From the NCBI RefSeq assembly GCF_025311495.1, contig NZ_CP104398.1, positions 806,001 to 870,000 of the forward strand: a DNA stretch of 64,000 nucleotides. Reading direction: 5' to 3'. A program made the translations under genes and the position numbers. The notes beneath the pieces were generated by a model. That model did no database searches and had not been told where the DNA came from. It saw only the letters and a program-made list of their open reading frames with translations. Origin of the DNA: Limosilactobacillus oris (GTDB taxonomy: Bacteria > Bacillota > Bacilli > Lactobacillales > Lactobacillaceae). Below are positions 1 through 9,057 of this stretch, piece by piece (position 1 is the stretch's first letter; the number at the start of each line of letters is the position of its first letter).

Positions 1-822
1 GCCCACAATCACGTCGGCCCGTTCCCAGGTAACTCCCCGGATGGCTGCCCGGCTTGCTCGGTCGCCTTCCAGCAGTTCGTGCATGATCTGAAAAGCCGTT
101 GTCGAAGTCATCGTCAGGCCATGAATGGGGGCTGCCTTGCCAGCAACCGCGTTCCGCCAGCGGTAAATCTTGGCCAGGGCCCGGTTGCAACCGCCCAGAG
201 CAATAATTCGGCTGCCCCGGAAGCGACTAAGCCAGCGCTGATGTGACAGGGCCTCATCAACTTCAACCATAGCGTCAAAAAGGTTGGCAGCCTGAATTTG
301 ATCACCAAGGTGGTAACGTTGGGACAAGATCACCGAACCCAGCGGGATACTAATGGTTTCTTCGGCCGCCCCGCTTTCCACACCGACCAGCTCCATGCTG
401 GCACCCCCGGTATCAATAATTAGTCCCCGGTCAATTTCTAAGCTATGGGTTACCCCCACATAGTCGAGGTAGGCTTCCTGGGCTCCGGAAATCACTTGAA
501 TGTCAAAGCCAGTCTCCTTTTTCGCCCGCTGCAGAAATTCCGCCTGGTTCTGCGCCTGTCGGACTGCCGCCGTCGCTACCGCGATCACCTTGAGGCGCGA
601 ATACTGATCACAGATGGTACGAAATTCCCGCAGTGCATCCAGCGTTCGTTCTACCGGTTCCTTTTTCAGTGTCTTCTCCGGACCCATTTGCGAAGAGAGG
701 CGGACATAGCGCTTAACATATTGCTTGGTCACGGCCTCATTATCCGGGAGCAGTTCACTGATTTTCAGGCGGACCGAGTTGGAACCGAGATCAATCACCG
801 CGAGTCTAGTCGTCTTTGCCAT
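1..822 (-). CDS. ppx: Exopolyphosphatase, Ppx/GppA family (3' end off window)
   Basis: Leftward frame starting at ATG 820-822 and still open at base 1, so about 274 N-terminal residues are present. It begins MAKTTRLAVIDLGSNSVRL, the phosphate-1 motif of the ASKHA fold; LIIDTGGASMELV near residue 135 is the phosphate-2 motif. The family hydrolyses terminal phosphates of inorganic polyphosphate, or of pppGpp in GppA members. The start lies inside the 3' end of ppk (17-bp overlap), so the two are probably translationally coupled. Together with ppk and the second Ppx-like gene it forms a polyphosphate operon. Ppx versus GppA specificity cannot be settled from sequence. Confidence 0.9.
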   Translation of the reverse strand, partial: MAKTTRLAVIDLGSNSVRLKISELLPDNEAVTKQYVKRYVRLSSQMGPEKTLKKEPVERTLDALREFRTICDQYSRLKVIAVATAAVRQAQNQAEFLQRAKKETGFDIQVISGAQEAYLDYVGVTHSLEIDRGLIIDTGGASMELVGVESGAAEETISIPLGSVILSQRYHLGDQIQAANLFDAMVEVDEALSHQRWLSRFRGSRIIALGGCNRALAKIYRWRNAVAGKAAPIHGLTMTSTTAFQIMHELLEGDRASRAAIRGVTWERADVIVG

Positions 823-3061
823 TAGCATCATCCTTTTCTTTTAAGTGCAGGCTCGGGACGTGTTTCGAGAGGGTCTCAAAAACATTAGGGAAGTGCCGGC
901 GGGCCTTTTGCTGCTTATTATCCTGTTTGTTCAGGCGGACCGCCTCTTGAACAAAGTATTCCTGCGAATTAAACGGTGCCGCACCGTCACGGTCCAGCCG
1001 TTCATAGTGATCCCCTTCCAGGACCCGTGTTTTGACATTATCTCGCCACATAATATCAAAGATTTGGATAGCCCGGGCTTTGGTATCGGCTTGGGTAACC
1101 GGGTACAGTTCCTCTACCCGCCGGTTCAAGTTTCGGGTCATCATATCGGCACTGGCAAGGTAGATTTCTTCATGACCATTGCTTTCAAAGTAGTAGATCC
1201 GGGAGTGTTCCAGGAAGCGGCCGACGATCGAGTGGACTTCAATATTACCGTGGAGTTCCGGCAGGTCGTTGCGCAGGCAGGTAATCCCCCGCACCAGCAA
1301 CTGAACCTTAACTCCGTTAGCTGCCGCGTCGTAGAGGTGGGCGATAATCTGCTTATCCGACAGGGAGTTCATCTTCATCCGAATCAGGGCCGGGTTGCCG
1401 GACTTGGCGACTGCAATCTGGTCGTCAATCTTCTGGTTAATGAAGTTGCGAATCCCGTCTGGCGAAACCCGCAGCTGGTAGAAGTACGGCGGGCGGGCAA
1501 AACCGGAGAGCATGTTAAAGAGGCTGGTCATGTCGACCCCTAATTCATGGGCACAGGTGAACAGCCCCATGTCAGTATAGAAGTGCGCGGTGACATCGTT
1601 ATAGTTTCCGGTTCCCAGGTGCATGTACCGGCGCAAGCCATCCTCGTCCCGCCGTATTACCAGGGCGACCTTACAGTGGGTCTTTAAGCCAACTAAGCCG
1701 TAGATGACGTGGCAGCCCATTTGTTCCAACCGCTGGGCCCAGCGAACGTTATTCTGTTCATCAAACCGCGCCTTGACCTCGACCAGCACGGTGACCTGCT
1801 TCCCCTGCTGGGCCGCCATCCCCAGGTACTTGATAATCGGTGAATTGCCGGAAACCCGGTAGAGGGTCATCTTAATCGCAAGCACGGCGGGGTCGGTCGC
1901 CGCCTGGTGGATAAAGTTGACCACCGCGTCGAAGTTATCATACGGGTGCTGGACCAGGTAATCCTTTTGCCGGATGGCCTTGAAGATGTTATGCTCCATG
2001 TCCAGCTGGGGGTTCAAGTAGGGTTTGAACGGTTTGAAGCGCAAATCTGCGTGACCATCAACCATCCCTGATAGTTTTTTCAGGAAGGTCAGGTCAACTG
2101 GCCCGTCCACCCGGTAAATTGACCGTTCTGAGACGTGGAGGTTGTCAATCAGCTGGTCCTCCAGCCACTCATCAATCGTATCTTCAACCTCCAGGCGCAT
2201 TACCTGACCGTGTTCCCGTTCCCGGAGCTGGTGCTTGACGGCCCGCAGCAAGTCGGAAGTATCTTCTTCCGCCACGTCCAAGTCCATGTCCCGCATGACC
2301 CGGTAAGTTGCTGTCGCCAAGATCTGGTATCCCGGGAAGAGCAGGGACAGGAATTCCTTTACCAGCTCATCAATCAGAATAAAGTTGTTTTCACCCGGCA
2401 GGCGGACTAGGCGCTTGTAAATCTCAGGCACCCGGACCGTCGCAAATTTAATTTCTGCTTCCTGACGGTCATCGTGGGGCTCGTTTTGCTTTTTATTAAC
2501 CTCCTGGTCCCCTTCCAATGTTTCATGCTTGCCAGGCTGTTGGGCGGTCGGATCCCGTCGCAAGCTGATGGCAATGTTGAGGGAGCTATTGGAGATAAAC
2601 GGGAACGGCCGGGAGCTGTCGTCCGCCATTGGTGTCAGTACCGGCATCAATTCATCATTGAAGTAGCGCCGGATGAACTCGTACTGCTTCTGATCCAGGT
2701 CCTTGATATGGAGGATATCGATCTGCTCTTTGGCTAACTGGGGAATAATCTGCTGGTTATAAATCTCGTAACGCTCCTGGACCATCCGGTGTTCCTTGCG
2801 GTTAACCGCGTTGAGCTGCTCTTCCGGCGTAAGGCCCGAGGCATCGGTCGTCGTGACGTTGGCCGCAGCCAGTTTATGCAGGGACGCCACCCGGACCATA
2901 AAGAATTCATCAACGTTACTCTGGGTGATTCCAAGAAAGTTCGCCCGTTCCAACAGCGGGTTGCTGACATCGGTCGCCTCACCGAGAACCCGGCCATTAA
3001 AATCAATCCAGCTGAGTTCCCGGTTGACGTAGTTTTCTGGTTTATAAAAGTCCTTATACAT
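806..3061 (-). CDS. ppk: Polyphosphate kinase 1
   Basis: A 751-residue protein that reversibly polymerises the gamma phosphate of ATP into polyphosphate. The N-terminal domain begins YKDFYKPENYVNRELSWIDFNGRVL. The C-terminal phospholipase-D-like halves carry the catalytic histidine in GLKTHCKVAL (about residue 450) and a second site in LEHSRIYYFES. It is somewhat longer than typical Ppk1. A hydrophilic insert rich in E, K, Q and D lies at about residues 172-205, and the C-terminal tail is highly charged. It starts 2 bp after the upstream Ppx2-like gene and overlaps downstream ppx by 17 bp, which indicates a single transcript for synthesis and breakdown of polyphosphate. Confidence 0.96.
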   Translation of the reverse strand: MYKDFYKPENYVNRELSWIDFNGRVLGEATDVSNPLLERANFLGITQSNVDEFFMVRVASLHKLAAANVTTTDASGLTPEEQLNAVNRKEHRMVQERYEIYNQQIIPQLAKEQIDILHIKDLDQKQYEFIRRYFNDELMPVLTPMADDSSRPFPFISNSSLNIAISLRRDPTAQQPGKHETLEGDQEVNKKQNEPHDDRQEAEIKFATVRVPEIYKRLVRLPGENNFILIDELVKEFLSLLFPGYQILATATYRVMRDMDLDVAEEDTSDLLRAVKHQLREREHGQVMRLEVEDTIDEWLEDQLIDNLHVSERSIYRVDGPVDLTFLKKLSGMVDGHADLRFKPFKPYLNPQLDMEHNIFKAIRQKDYLVQHPYDNFDAVVNFIHQAATDPAVLAIKMTLYRVSGNSPIIKYLGMAAQQGKQVTVLVEVKARFDEQNNVRWAQRLEQMGCHVIYGLVGLKTHCKVALVIRRDEDGLRRYMHLGTGNYNDVTAHFYTDMGLFTCAHELGVDMTSLFNMLSGFARPPYFYQLRVSPDGIRNFINQKIDDQIAVAKSGNPALIRMKMNSLSDKQIIAHLYDAAANGVKVQLLVRGITCLRNDLPELHGNIEVHSIVGRFLEHSRIYYFESNGHEEIYLASADMMTRNLNRRVEELYPVTQADTKARAIQIFDIMWRDNVKTRVLEGDHYERLDRDGAAPFNSQEYFVQEAVRLNKQDNKQQKARRHFPNVFETLSKHVPSLHLKEKDDANGKDD

Positions 3062-3063
3062 TC

Positions 3064-4578
3064 CTAATTGCCCCTCTCAATTAAGACCGGTTGAATCCCA
3101 AAAACATCGTTAAACAGCTTGGCCTTCGAACTAAACGACCACTTCTCCAGAACAAGGTCGTCGTTTGCAGTCGCCTTGATTTTCAAGCGATTATCGCTCG
3201 TCAGCTTGAGGCTGACCGCCGTAATCTTTTGTTGGCGGGAATCATCAAGGGAATCCACCACCCGCAAAATCGCGGCTAACTTGGCAATCGTCAGCTGAAT
3301 ATCATCGTCCAAGTGCCGGTAGTGCGGTTGCATCGCGGTCGGTGACTCCGCACTGTGGTACCGGGCCACCTCGGCAATAATTCGGTTATCCTCGTCCGAC
3401 AGGCCAATCAGCGGGTTTGCCCGCAAGATATAGGCTGAGTGGCGGTAGTGACCGCTCTGGTTAATAAAATTCCCAATATCATCAACTATGCTGGCAATTT
3501 CCAACAGCAAGCGCTCATGGTTGTCTAGCCGGTGGATTGGCCGCAGCTGGTCAAAGAATTGCAGGGCAAACCTAGTCACAAAACGCTGGTGACCATTATT
3601 GACCCCGTACCGTTCCGCCAGGTCGTGGGCCGAAGTCCGAATCATGGTGTGAATCTGCTGACGTGACTGGTCGTTATTAACGGCAATCCCGTTCGTCAGC
3701 CCGTCCATCACCGAAATATCGGTTACGTAAATATTCGTCGGGTGGATCAACTCAGCCGCCCGGGCAATTACCAGGTAGTTCGGCACCAGCAGCTCCCGTT
3801 GGCGCCCCTCGACCAGTTCTTCGTCCCAGAGGCGCTGGCTTGGTGCCAGCAGGTCGATCCGGTCGGTGGGGTTGCTAAGGATCTCCCCGGGGATTTCGCC
3901 TAAGTGGTGCCGGCGCTCAATGTAGCGCTTAGCCAGGGTCGGCGCATTTTGAATCAGCAGGGTCGTCTTTTTCTTTTGGATCAGTTCTGGGGCGATATAG
4001 CCCAGCTTGCTGTTGATGTAATCCTGGATGATTTCCTCTGGATTAGTGGTGGTTTGCCGCAGGCGCTCCACCAGGCGGCTGATTTGCGCGCCTCCGAGGT
4101 CAAGCTCCCACAGGGTTTCAAAGTTACCGTGGTGGAAAAAGGCCAGGGTCATCGAATCCAGACCCAGACTCACCAGGTAAAGGCAGTGCTTGCTTAGCTT
4201 ATTAAACTCTGCTAAGTGGGTAACGACACAGCTCATTGATTGGGCCATCAGCTGGTTATTATTTAGCCAGTGAATTCTGAGCCCTGACCGCACTTCTAAT
4301 TGGTCGGCCACGTACTGGGCTGTGACCTCATCCAGGTCTTCCAAGGCCCCGTAAAACGATATTTCCTTGACTTGATAATCCTTGACCAGTTGCTTAAAGC
4401 CGTCTAGGTTGTTGACAATTGCTTCCATATTCTGAGCATAGTTGGCAATCTTCTCAGTACCAACCATCAGGGCGCCAGACTGAACATTGTTAACCACCTT
4501 CAGGCTTGGCAGTTCAATAATGCGTAAACTTACCTGGTTCGGTTCCAAGTAAATTACTGCTGTTAGTGATTTGGCCAT
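3064..4578 (-). CDS. Ppx/GppA-like protein with C-terminal HD-type domain
   Basis: About 504 residues. The ATG at 4578 (MAKSLTAVIY) is preferred over a TTG at 4593 because the GGAGGG ribosome-binding site would lie inside the longer frame. The N-terminal half resembles the ASKHA fold of exopolyphosphatases but the phosphate-1 loop is degenerate (YLEPNQVSLRI instead of DxGSNS). The C-terminal half (about 300-450) looks like the HD domain of long Ppx proteins, with VDDIGNFINQSGHYRHSAYI and ARYHSAES. It is first gene of the ppk operon. Degeneracy of the nucleotide loop suggests a divergent or regulatory paralogue rather than a standard Ppx; that is inference. Confidence 0.85.
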   Translation of the reverse strand: MAKSLTAVIYLEPNQVSLRIIELPSLKVVNNVQSGALMVGTEKIANYAQNMEAIVNNLDGFKQLVKDYQVKEISFYGALEDLDEVTAQYVADQLEVRSGLRIHWLNNNQLMAQSMSCVVTHLAEFNKLSKHCLYLVSLGLDSMTLAFFHHGNFETLWELDLGGAQISRLVERLRQTTTNPEEIIQDYINSKLGYIAPELIQKKKTTLLIQNAPTLAKRYIERRHHLGEIPGEILSNPTDRIDLLAPSQRLWDEELVEGRQRELLVPNYLVIARAAELIHPTNIYVTDISVMDGLTNGIAVNNDQSRQQIHTMIRTSAHDLAERYGVNNGHQRFVTRFALQFFDQLRPIHRLDNHERLLLEIASIVDDIGNFINQSGHYRHSAYILRANPLIGLSDEDNRIIAEVARYHSAESPTAMQPHYRHLDDDIQLTIAKLAAILRVVDSLDDSRQQKITAVSLKLTSDNRLKIKATANDDLVLEKWSFSSKAKLFNDVFGIQPVLIERGN

Positions 4579-4701
4579 TCTATCCCTCCTCAATCTGGTT
4601 CGCAGTTCTCTATGAATCCATTATAGCTTATGATTACGCCGGGCCAAAATGGAATCCATTACTGAAATAATATTTACCGCTCGTCAGGAATTAGCTGGAG
4701 G

Positions 4702-4757
4702 ATAAAAGAATACACGCCTGAAAATCGACCCTAAAGCCAACTTTCAGACGTGTATTC
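4702..4757 (-). terminator. Terminator of the thioesterase-rsmI operon
   Basis: Arms 4708-4723 and 4742-4757 pair over 16 bp with one G-U type mismatch. On the minus strand the stem is followed by TTTTAT. It lies directly after the stop of the thioesterase gene and before the Ppx2-like operon. 4579-4701 otherwise holds only the presumed promoter of the polyphosphate operon. Confidence 0.8.
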
Positions 4758-4761
4758 ATCA

Positions 4762-5532
4762 CTAAACTGGTTGCCATTCTAGTTCGGCCGTAGTACAGCA
4801 CCGGCCGCCAGCCCAAATTTCATGAACCGTGGTGACCCCTTTTTCCTGCCGTTTGAGGTAGTAACGACTTTCAACCGTTGCCCCTTCCTGAACCTCGGCC
4901 TCGTAGTTAATCCTAAAGGCGACCGGCCGGTGTCCCCGCAGGAAGTCCGGCCCCAGCGGATCCAACATCCAATCCAGGTAGCGGGCATTATTGACGTGGT
5001 GGTTAATGTCGATATCAAAGTACCGCACTTGGTAGTCACGCGCGGCGTACTCAGTGGGCAGCTGCTCCGGCTTAGCTAACCGCGGCAGCCGCTTCTTTAG
5101 GGGTGACGCAAAGGGGGTGATCAGTTCGGCGGGAATCCGCATCAGCCGCCGGGCCTTTAAGTCCATCATCACAAAGAGGGCCTTAACATGGACATACTGC
5201 TGCTGGTGGTCAAGGTCCGATAGCCAAAACTCCCGCAGGGCAAAGAATTGGTTGTAGGCCAGCGCCCGGGTGCCAATGATTACCTGGTCGCCAAAATGGG
5301 GCTGGTGGGGAGCTAGCTGTCCCTCATAGCCAACAATCACCCAGGCGCCCCCGCTCTTATCGACCGCGGTCCAATCCAAACCCACAAAAATCGAATGGGC
5401 ATCTGATACCATTGTCATCATGCTCAGCAACATGCTTATACTGGGATGACCGGAATCAGTGCACTCATAGTAAGTCAGCTGGTGCTGCATTTCATAGCAA
5501 TTAGCGTTTTGAATCAACTTTGTCACAATCAT
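4762..5532 (-). CDS. Acyl-ACP thioesterase (FatA/FatB-like, tandem hotdog)
   Basis: A 256-residue protein of the bacterial acyl-ACP thioesterase family, which releases fatty acids from acyl carrier protein. Two hotdog repeats are visible: the N-terminal one (about 10-140) and the C-terminal one, which contains YQVRYFDIDINHHVNNARYLDWM around residue 170-192, the conserved D-x-N-x-H-V-N-N motif. Its ATG overlaps the stop of rsmI (ATGA), so it is the last gene of the dnaX-to-rsmI leftward run. It is followed by a strong hairpin terminator. Chain-length specificity cannot be inferred. Confidence 0.9.
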   Translation of the reverse strand: MIVTKLIQNANCYEMQHQLTYYECTDSGHPSISMLLSMMTMVSDAHSIFVGLDWTAVDKSGGAWVIVGYEGQLAPHQPHFGDQVIIGTRALAYNQFFALREFWLSDLDHQQQYVHVKALFVMMDLKARRLMRIPAELITPFASPLKKRLPRLAKPEQLPTEYAARDYQVRYFDIDINHHVNNARYLDWMLDPLGPDFLRGHRPVAFRINYEAEVQEGATVESRYYLKRQEKGVTTVHEIWAGGRCCTTAELEWQPV

Positions 5533-6398
5533 TCTCCTATGTGGTGATATTCCCGGTACAAGTCCTGCCGGTTGAGCCGGTTCCGCTTAGCGACCAGCTT
5601 GATTGCGGCGTTCGTTGATAACCCGCGCTCAATTTCCTGGTCCACCTGTTCCACGGGGGTCCCTTCGCCCGCACCTTGCTCATCTGCCGGGTGGTCATTG
5701 CCGGCAACCAGGACGACGAATTCGCCGCGGGGCTGGTGGTCAATGAAGTAATCCCGTAATTCAGCCAGTGTCCCCCGGCTGAACTCCTCATAACGCTTCG
5801 TCAGTTCCCGTGCTAAGACGGCCTGCCGATCATCGCCCAACACTTCGGCCAGCGTTGCCAGTGTTTTTTTTAGCCGGTGGGGAGCTTCATAGAAAATCAT
5901 TGTTTCCGGCCGGTTGACAAGTGCCTGGAGCTTACTGACCTGCTGCTGGTGTTTTCGCTCCAAAAAGCCATAAAAGTAAAATGGCTGGGGTGCGAGGCCG
6001 GAAGCAATCAGGGCGGTCAGGCCAGCATTGGCACCGGGCAGTGGCACGACTGGGATCCCAGCAGCCACTGCCGCGGCGACCAGTTCCTTTCCCGGGTCCG
6101 AGATCGACGGCATCCCCGCGTCACTGCACTGGGCGATCTGCTGCCCCGCCTTGAGCTTAGCCAGCAGTTCTGGAATCCGCTGCTCAGTATTATGCTCGTG
6201 AAAACTGATTTGGCGGGTCGTAATTTCAAAATGATTGAGCAGCTGCTGGGTATGACGCGTATCTTCAGCAGCAATCAAGTCAACTGCCCGTAAGGCCTTA
6301 ATGGCCCGAAAGGTCATATCGTCCAAGTTGCCAATCGGGGTCGGCACAAGATAAAGGCGGCCCGTCTGTTCATTATTAAAACTGCTTACCTGCTGCAT
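5529..6398 (-). CDS. rsmI: 16S rRNA (cytidine1402-2'-O)-methyltransferase
   Basis: About 289 residues, SAM-dependent tetrapyrrole-methylase fold. Motifs are YLVPTPIGNLDD near the N-terminus, AEDTRHTQQLL, and SDAGMPSISDPG, all hallmarks of RsmI, which 2'-O-methylates C1402 of 16S rRNA. ATG 6398 has an AGGAG 8 bases upstream; a GTG at 6401 is the alternative. The gene lies between yabA and the thioesterase with a 4-bp downstream overlap, a usual Firmicutes arrangement. Confidence 0.95.
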   Translation of the reverse strand: MQQVSSFNNEQTGRLYLVPTPIGNLDDMTFRAIKALRAVDLIAAEDTRHTQQLLNHFEITTRQISFHEHNTEQRIPELLAKLKAGQQIAQCSDAGMPSISDPGKELVAAAVAAGIPVVPLPGANAGLTALIASGLAPQPFYFYGFLERKHQQQVSKLQALVNRPETMIFYEAPHRLKKTLATLAEVLGDDRQAVLARELTKRYEEFSRGTLAELRDYFIDHQPRGEFVVLVAGNDHPADEQGAGEGTPVEQVDQEIERGLSTNAAIKLVAKRNRLNRQDLYREYHHIGE

Positions 6399-6403
6399 CA
6401 CAC

Positions 6404-6763
6404 TTACTCCTGTCTTCCACTCTGTTCGTCCATGCCACTAAAAATGGCCTCATCACAGAAAATACAGCTTTCATGGGGGGCGAGGCGCTCGCCGAAGTGT
6501 TTTCGGCAAACGTGAAAGCCCTGGTGATAAAGCTCATTTAACGTCCGGCGCCCCGTGGAAAGTTGTTGTTCCCCGTGCTGGTCCCGGAGCTTCTTGATGG
6601 CCTCTTGAAGGTGGCGATTTTCAATCGTCAGCTCAGCATTCTGTGCCAGGGCCACGTTCAGTTGCGACTTTAACGCCGCCAGTTCGTTCCCCATTTCCGT
6701 CAAGTGGCTCCCCAGCTTGGCGAGGTTGTCGTAGATATTATTTTGCTGCTGATTTTCGTTCAT
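6404..6763 (-). CDS. yabA: DNA replication initiation control protein YabA
   Basis: A 119-residue protein with an N-terminal coiled coil (about 5-60, forming the tetramer stalk) and a C-terminal zinc-binding head with the pattern H-x-x-C...C-x-x-C (CRKHFGERLAPHESCIFCDE). YabA binds DnaA and the DnaN clamp and restrains re-initiation. The ATG overlaps the holB stop by ATGA, and rsmI follows after 5 bp, so it is translationally linked to the clamp-loader gene. Confidence 0.94.
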   Translation of the reverse strand: MNENQQQNNIYDNLAKLGSHLTEMGNELAALKSQLNVALAQNAELTIENRHLQEAIKKLRDQHGEQQLSTGRRTLNELYHQGFHVCRKHFGERLAPHESCIFCDEAIFSGMDEQSGRQE

Positions 6764-7791
6764 ACGCGCGCCCCCGTTTTCCCGTTCAAAGTCTGGACAA
6801 TTTGAATCGTCAACTGCTCACTGACGTTTTGAAAACTAATGTTTTGTTCTAGCTGGTGGCGGGTGGCCAACGTTAACTGGCTGACCGCAAGTAGCTGCTT
6901 GAGTGAGTACTGTTGGCTGACCTGACGAAGAAACTCCAGTTCATCCGTAAAATGTAAACGGGTCGTTTCAGTGACCCCGCTCGCCACCAATAGGGTATCC
7001 CGCCAGAGGAGGGTAATCAAGTCCAAGAGTACCTGCTGGTGTTCCCGGTCATGGCCGGCCAGTTTGACCAGGTCCGTCGCCACGTCAACAAAGGCCATCA
7101 TCTGCCCGGCACTGGCATGCTGATACCACCGGAGCACTCCCTGGATAGCATTAGCTAACCAGTCATCCGCACACCACGCCTCGACTGCTGCTACCGAGTC
7201 AGTCAGCCCTACTGCCACTTGTGAAAGGCGGTGGCTAATCCCCCGGTCAGCCAACACCCCAAGGAGGTCCGCCCGTTTTAGCGGGGCCATCTCTAATACC
7301 TGGGTCCGGGATTGAATCGTCGGCAGGACGGCACTCTTATTGCTAGTCAACATCAAAATGTAGGTTCCCGGCCCCGGCTCTTCAATAAACTTCAGCAAGC
7401 TGTTAGCCGCACTGGTGGTCATTTTCTCCGCATCTTGGATGATAAAGAGTTTTTGACTCCCCTCCATCGCGCTTTTCGTAAACTCGCTTTTAAGGTAACG
7501 AATCCGGTCAACCTTAATTTGCCGGCCCTCTAGTGCAGCGACCACCACGTCAGGATGGTTGCCGCTCAAAATGCGTTGGCATTCCGGGCAGATCAAGTCG
7601 GGCTCGTTATTTTGCGGGTGCAAGCAAAAGAGGCGCAATGCTAACCACCGCGCCACTTCACTTTTTCCTGAACCAGCAGGGCCAACGAGGAGGTAAGCGT
7701 GTGCCAATTCCTGGTTATCAATTACCCTCTTCAGCCGGTCGACTAAGCCTGGCTGGAGTTCATGGGCTGTCGTTGCTTGTTTGCCTGCCAC
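6760..7791 (-). CDS. holB: DNA polymerase III delta' subunit
   Basis: A 343-residue clamp-loader subunit with an N-terminal AAA+ domain: P-loop GPAGSGKSE near residue 40, zinc-binding cysteines CLHPQNNEPDLICPEC, and sensor region PGPGTYILMLTSN. Start codon appears to be GTG at 7791 preceded by GCAGGTGA. It follows darA by 14 bp and overlaps yabA by 4 bp. With dnaX further upstream in the same run it supplies the DnaN-loading complex. Confidence 0.94.
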   Translation of the reverse strand: MAGKQATTAHELQPGLVDRLKRVIDNQELAHAYLLVGPAGSGKSEVARWLALRLFCLHPQNNEPDLICPECQRILSGNHPDVVVAALEGRQIKVDRIRYLKSEFTKSAMEGSQKLFIIQDAEKMTTSAANSLLKFIEEPGPGTYILMLTSNKSAVLPTIQSRTQVLEMAPLKRADLLGVLADRGISHRLSQVAVGLTDSVAAVEAWCADDWLANAIQGVLRWYQHASAGQMMAFVDVATDLVKLAGHDREHQQVLLDLITLLWRDTLLVASGVTETTRLHFTDELEFLRQVSQQYSLKQLLAVSQLTLATRHQLEQNISFQNVSEQLTIQIVQTLNGKTGARV

Positions 7792-7804
7792 CTAGATCAC
7801 CTGC

Positions 7805-8128
7805 TTAAAATTTAAGAAACTGCTCAATCGGCAATACGAAAACGGTCGCCCCGCCGATACGCACATTAACCGGGAAGGCTGACCCACCCTCAGCGTCGAT
7901 ATGCATTTGAGAGGTCACGTACTGTTCCCGCGATTCTGCATTCTTCTTGATTACGTCGAGAACCGTCTGGACCCGGTCATCCTTGACCCCAATTAAGAAG
8001 GTTGCGTTGCCCTCCCGAAGGAAGCCCCCGGTCGTAGATAGTTGGGTAACCTGGATTTCCGCCTTGTTGAAGGCCTTCCGCAGGCGGTTACTGTCCTTAG
8101 ATTGAACAATTGCAATAATCATTTTCAT
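7805..8128 (-). CDS. darA: Cyclic-di-AMP-binding PII-like protein DarA/PstA
   Basis: A 107-residue protein starting MKMIIAIVQSKDSNRLRKAF. The ATG at 8128 is chosen because AGGGG lies 8 bases upstream; the GTG at 8137 would overlap that site. The sequence has the PII-like fold with the T-loop region TQLSTTGGFLREGNATFLIGV and the C-terminal VFVLPIEQFLKF. Members (YaaQ) bind c-di-AMP in a trimer; the partner is unknown in most species. The position between tmk and holB is conserved in Firmicutes. Confidence 0.92.
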   Translation of the reverse strand: MKMIIAIVQSKDSNRLRKAFNKAEIQVTQLSTTGGFLREGNATFLIGVKDDRVQTVLDVIKKNAESREQYVTSQMHIDAEGGSAFPVNVRIGGATVFVLPIEQFLKF

Positions 8129-8149
8129 CGTACTCACCCCTAATGGTTG

Positions 8150-8806
8150 TTATTCAAATAGGTCTGGAAAACGCTGGTGAATTGTTTGAGCAACAGCGGC
8201 AATCACCTGGTCCAACGGCTGGCCGGCATCAATCAGCTTGATCCGATCCGAGTGGGCCTGGTGCAGGCGAAGGTAGGCGGCCCGCACCGTCTGGTGGAAG
8301 GCCAGCTTTTCTTCATCCAGCCGGTTCACCTGGTCGGCCCGGTGCTCGGCAATCCGTCGCAAGCCAACTTCCGATTCGACGTCTAAATAAATTGTCAGGT
8401 CAGGAAGCAGGCCATCGATTGCAAACTGGTTCATCTGCCAAATCGCTTGCTCGCCGAGGTGGCGGCCCGCTCCCTGATAGGCAATCGAACTATCAACGTA
8501 GCGGTCACACAGGATGACTTTGCCCGCCCGTAAGCCAGGGACGATTTCTGAAACGATATGTTGACGCCGAGCGGCCGCAAACAGCAACGCCTCGGTCCGC
8601 CCATCCATATCCGTATTTTCGGGACTAAATAATACCTGGCGGATCTGCTCCGAGATGTGGTTGCCCCCCGGTTCCCGCGTATACATTACCCGGTCGGCAC
8701 CCAGCTGGTCAACCAGTTGCTGCTGGATCGCCCGGAGAACACTGGTCTTCCCTGCTCCATCCGGTCCCTCGAACGAAATAAATTTTCCCTGTACTTGCGC
8801 ACTCAC
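8150..8806 (-). CDS. tmk: Thymidylate kinase
   Basis: A 218-residue kinase converting dTMP to dTDP. P-loop FEGPDGAGKTS at about residue 13, DRx-type loop REPGGN near 46, and CDRYVDSSIAYQGAGR near 100 with the lid region following. Start is GTG at 8806, overlapping the stop of the DUF2508 gene (GTGA). A 12-bp gap plus ribosome-binding site leads to darA. Standard size and context. Confidence 0.96.
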   Translation of the reverse strand: MSAQVQGKFISFEGPDGAGKTSVLRAIQQQLVDQLGADRVMYTREPGGNHISEQIRQVLFSPENTDMDGRTEALLFAAARRQHIVSEIVPGLRAGKVILCDRYVDSSIAYQGAGRHLGEQAIWQMNQFAIDGLLPDLTIYLDVESEVGLRRIAEHRADQVNRLDEEKLAFHQTVRAAYLRLHQAHSDRIKLIDAGQPLDQVIAAVAQTIHQRFPDLFE

Positions 8807-9057
8807 TGACTGATGACCCCCTTATTCAACTTGCCATGCACCTTATACCGCCGGGCAATGTTGTATAGGTAAAGGTATTTTTGCTCTTGGATCTTTGCCC
8901 GGTCGCGCAGCTCACTGCTGACGTTGGCCTCATAAACGGCCCGCTGGGTTTCGCGGGCGTGATCCCAGCTCGCCTTAGTATCATAAATCGTGTCCAGCAA
9001 GTGTTGGTTCCGGGCCTGCTTAACCCGGTCGGACTGACGTTTAAACAGCATTTTCAC
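8803..9057 (-). CDS. YaaL-type DUF2508 protein
   Basis: A small 82-84 residue basic, mostly helical protein between recR and tmk, the position of yaaL in Bacillus. Function unknown. Start is either GTG 9057 (overlapping the recR stop) or ATG 9051, which has better spacing from GGAG. No catalytic motif is visible; the pattern of charged helices (about 10-70) suggests a coiled coil. Confidence 0.85.
   Translation of the reverse strand: MKMLFKRQSDRVKQARNQHLLDTIYDTKASWDHARETQRAVYEANVSSELRDRAKIQEQKYLYLYNIARRYKVHGKLNKGVISQ

Noticed and set aside
845-1543. 232-codon plus-strand ORF
   Set aside because: Lies wholly antisense to ppk, has no ribosome-binding site and no recognisable domain; its length follows from GC-rich codon bias of the real gene.
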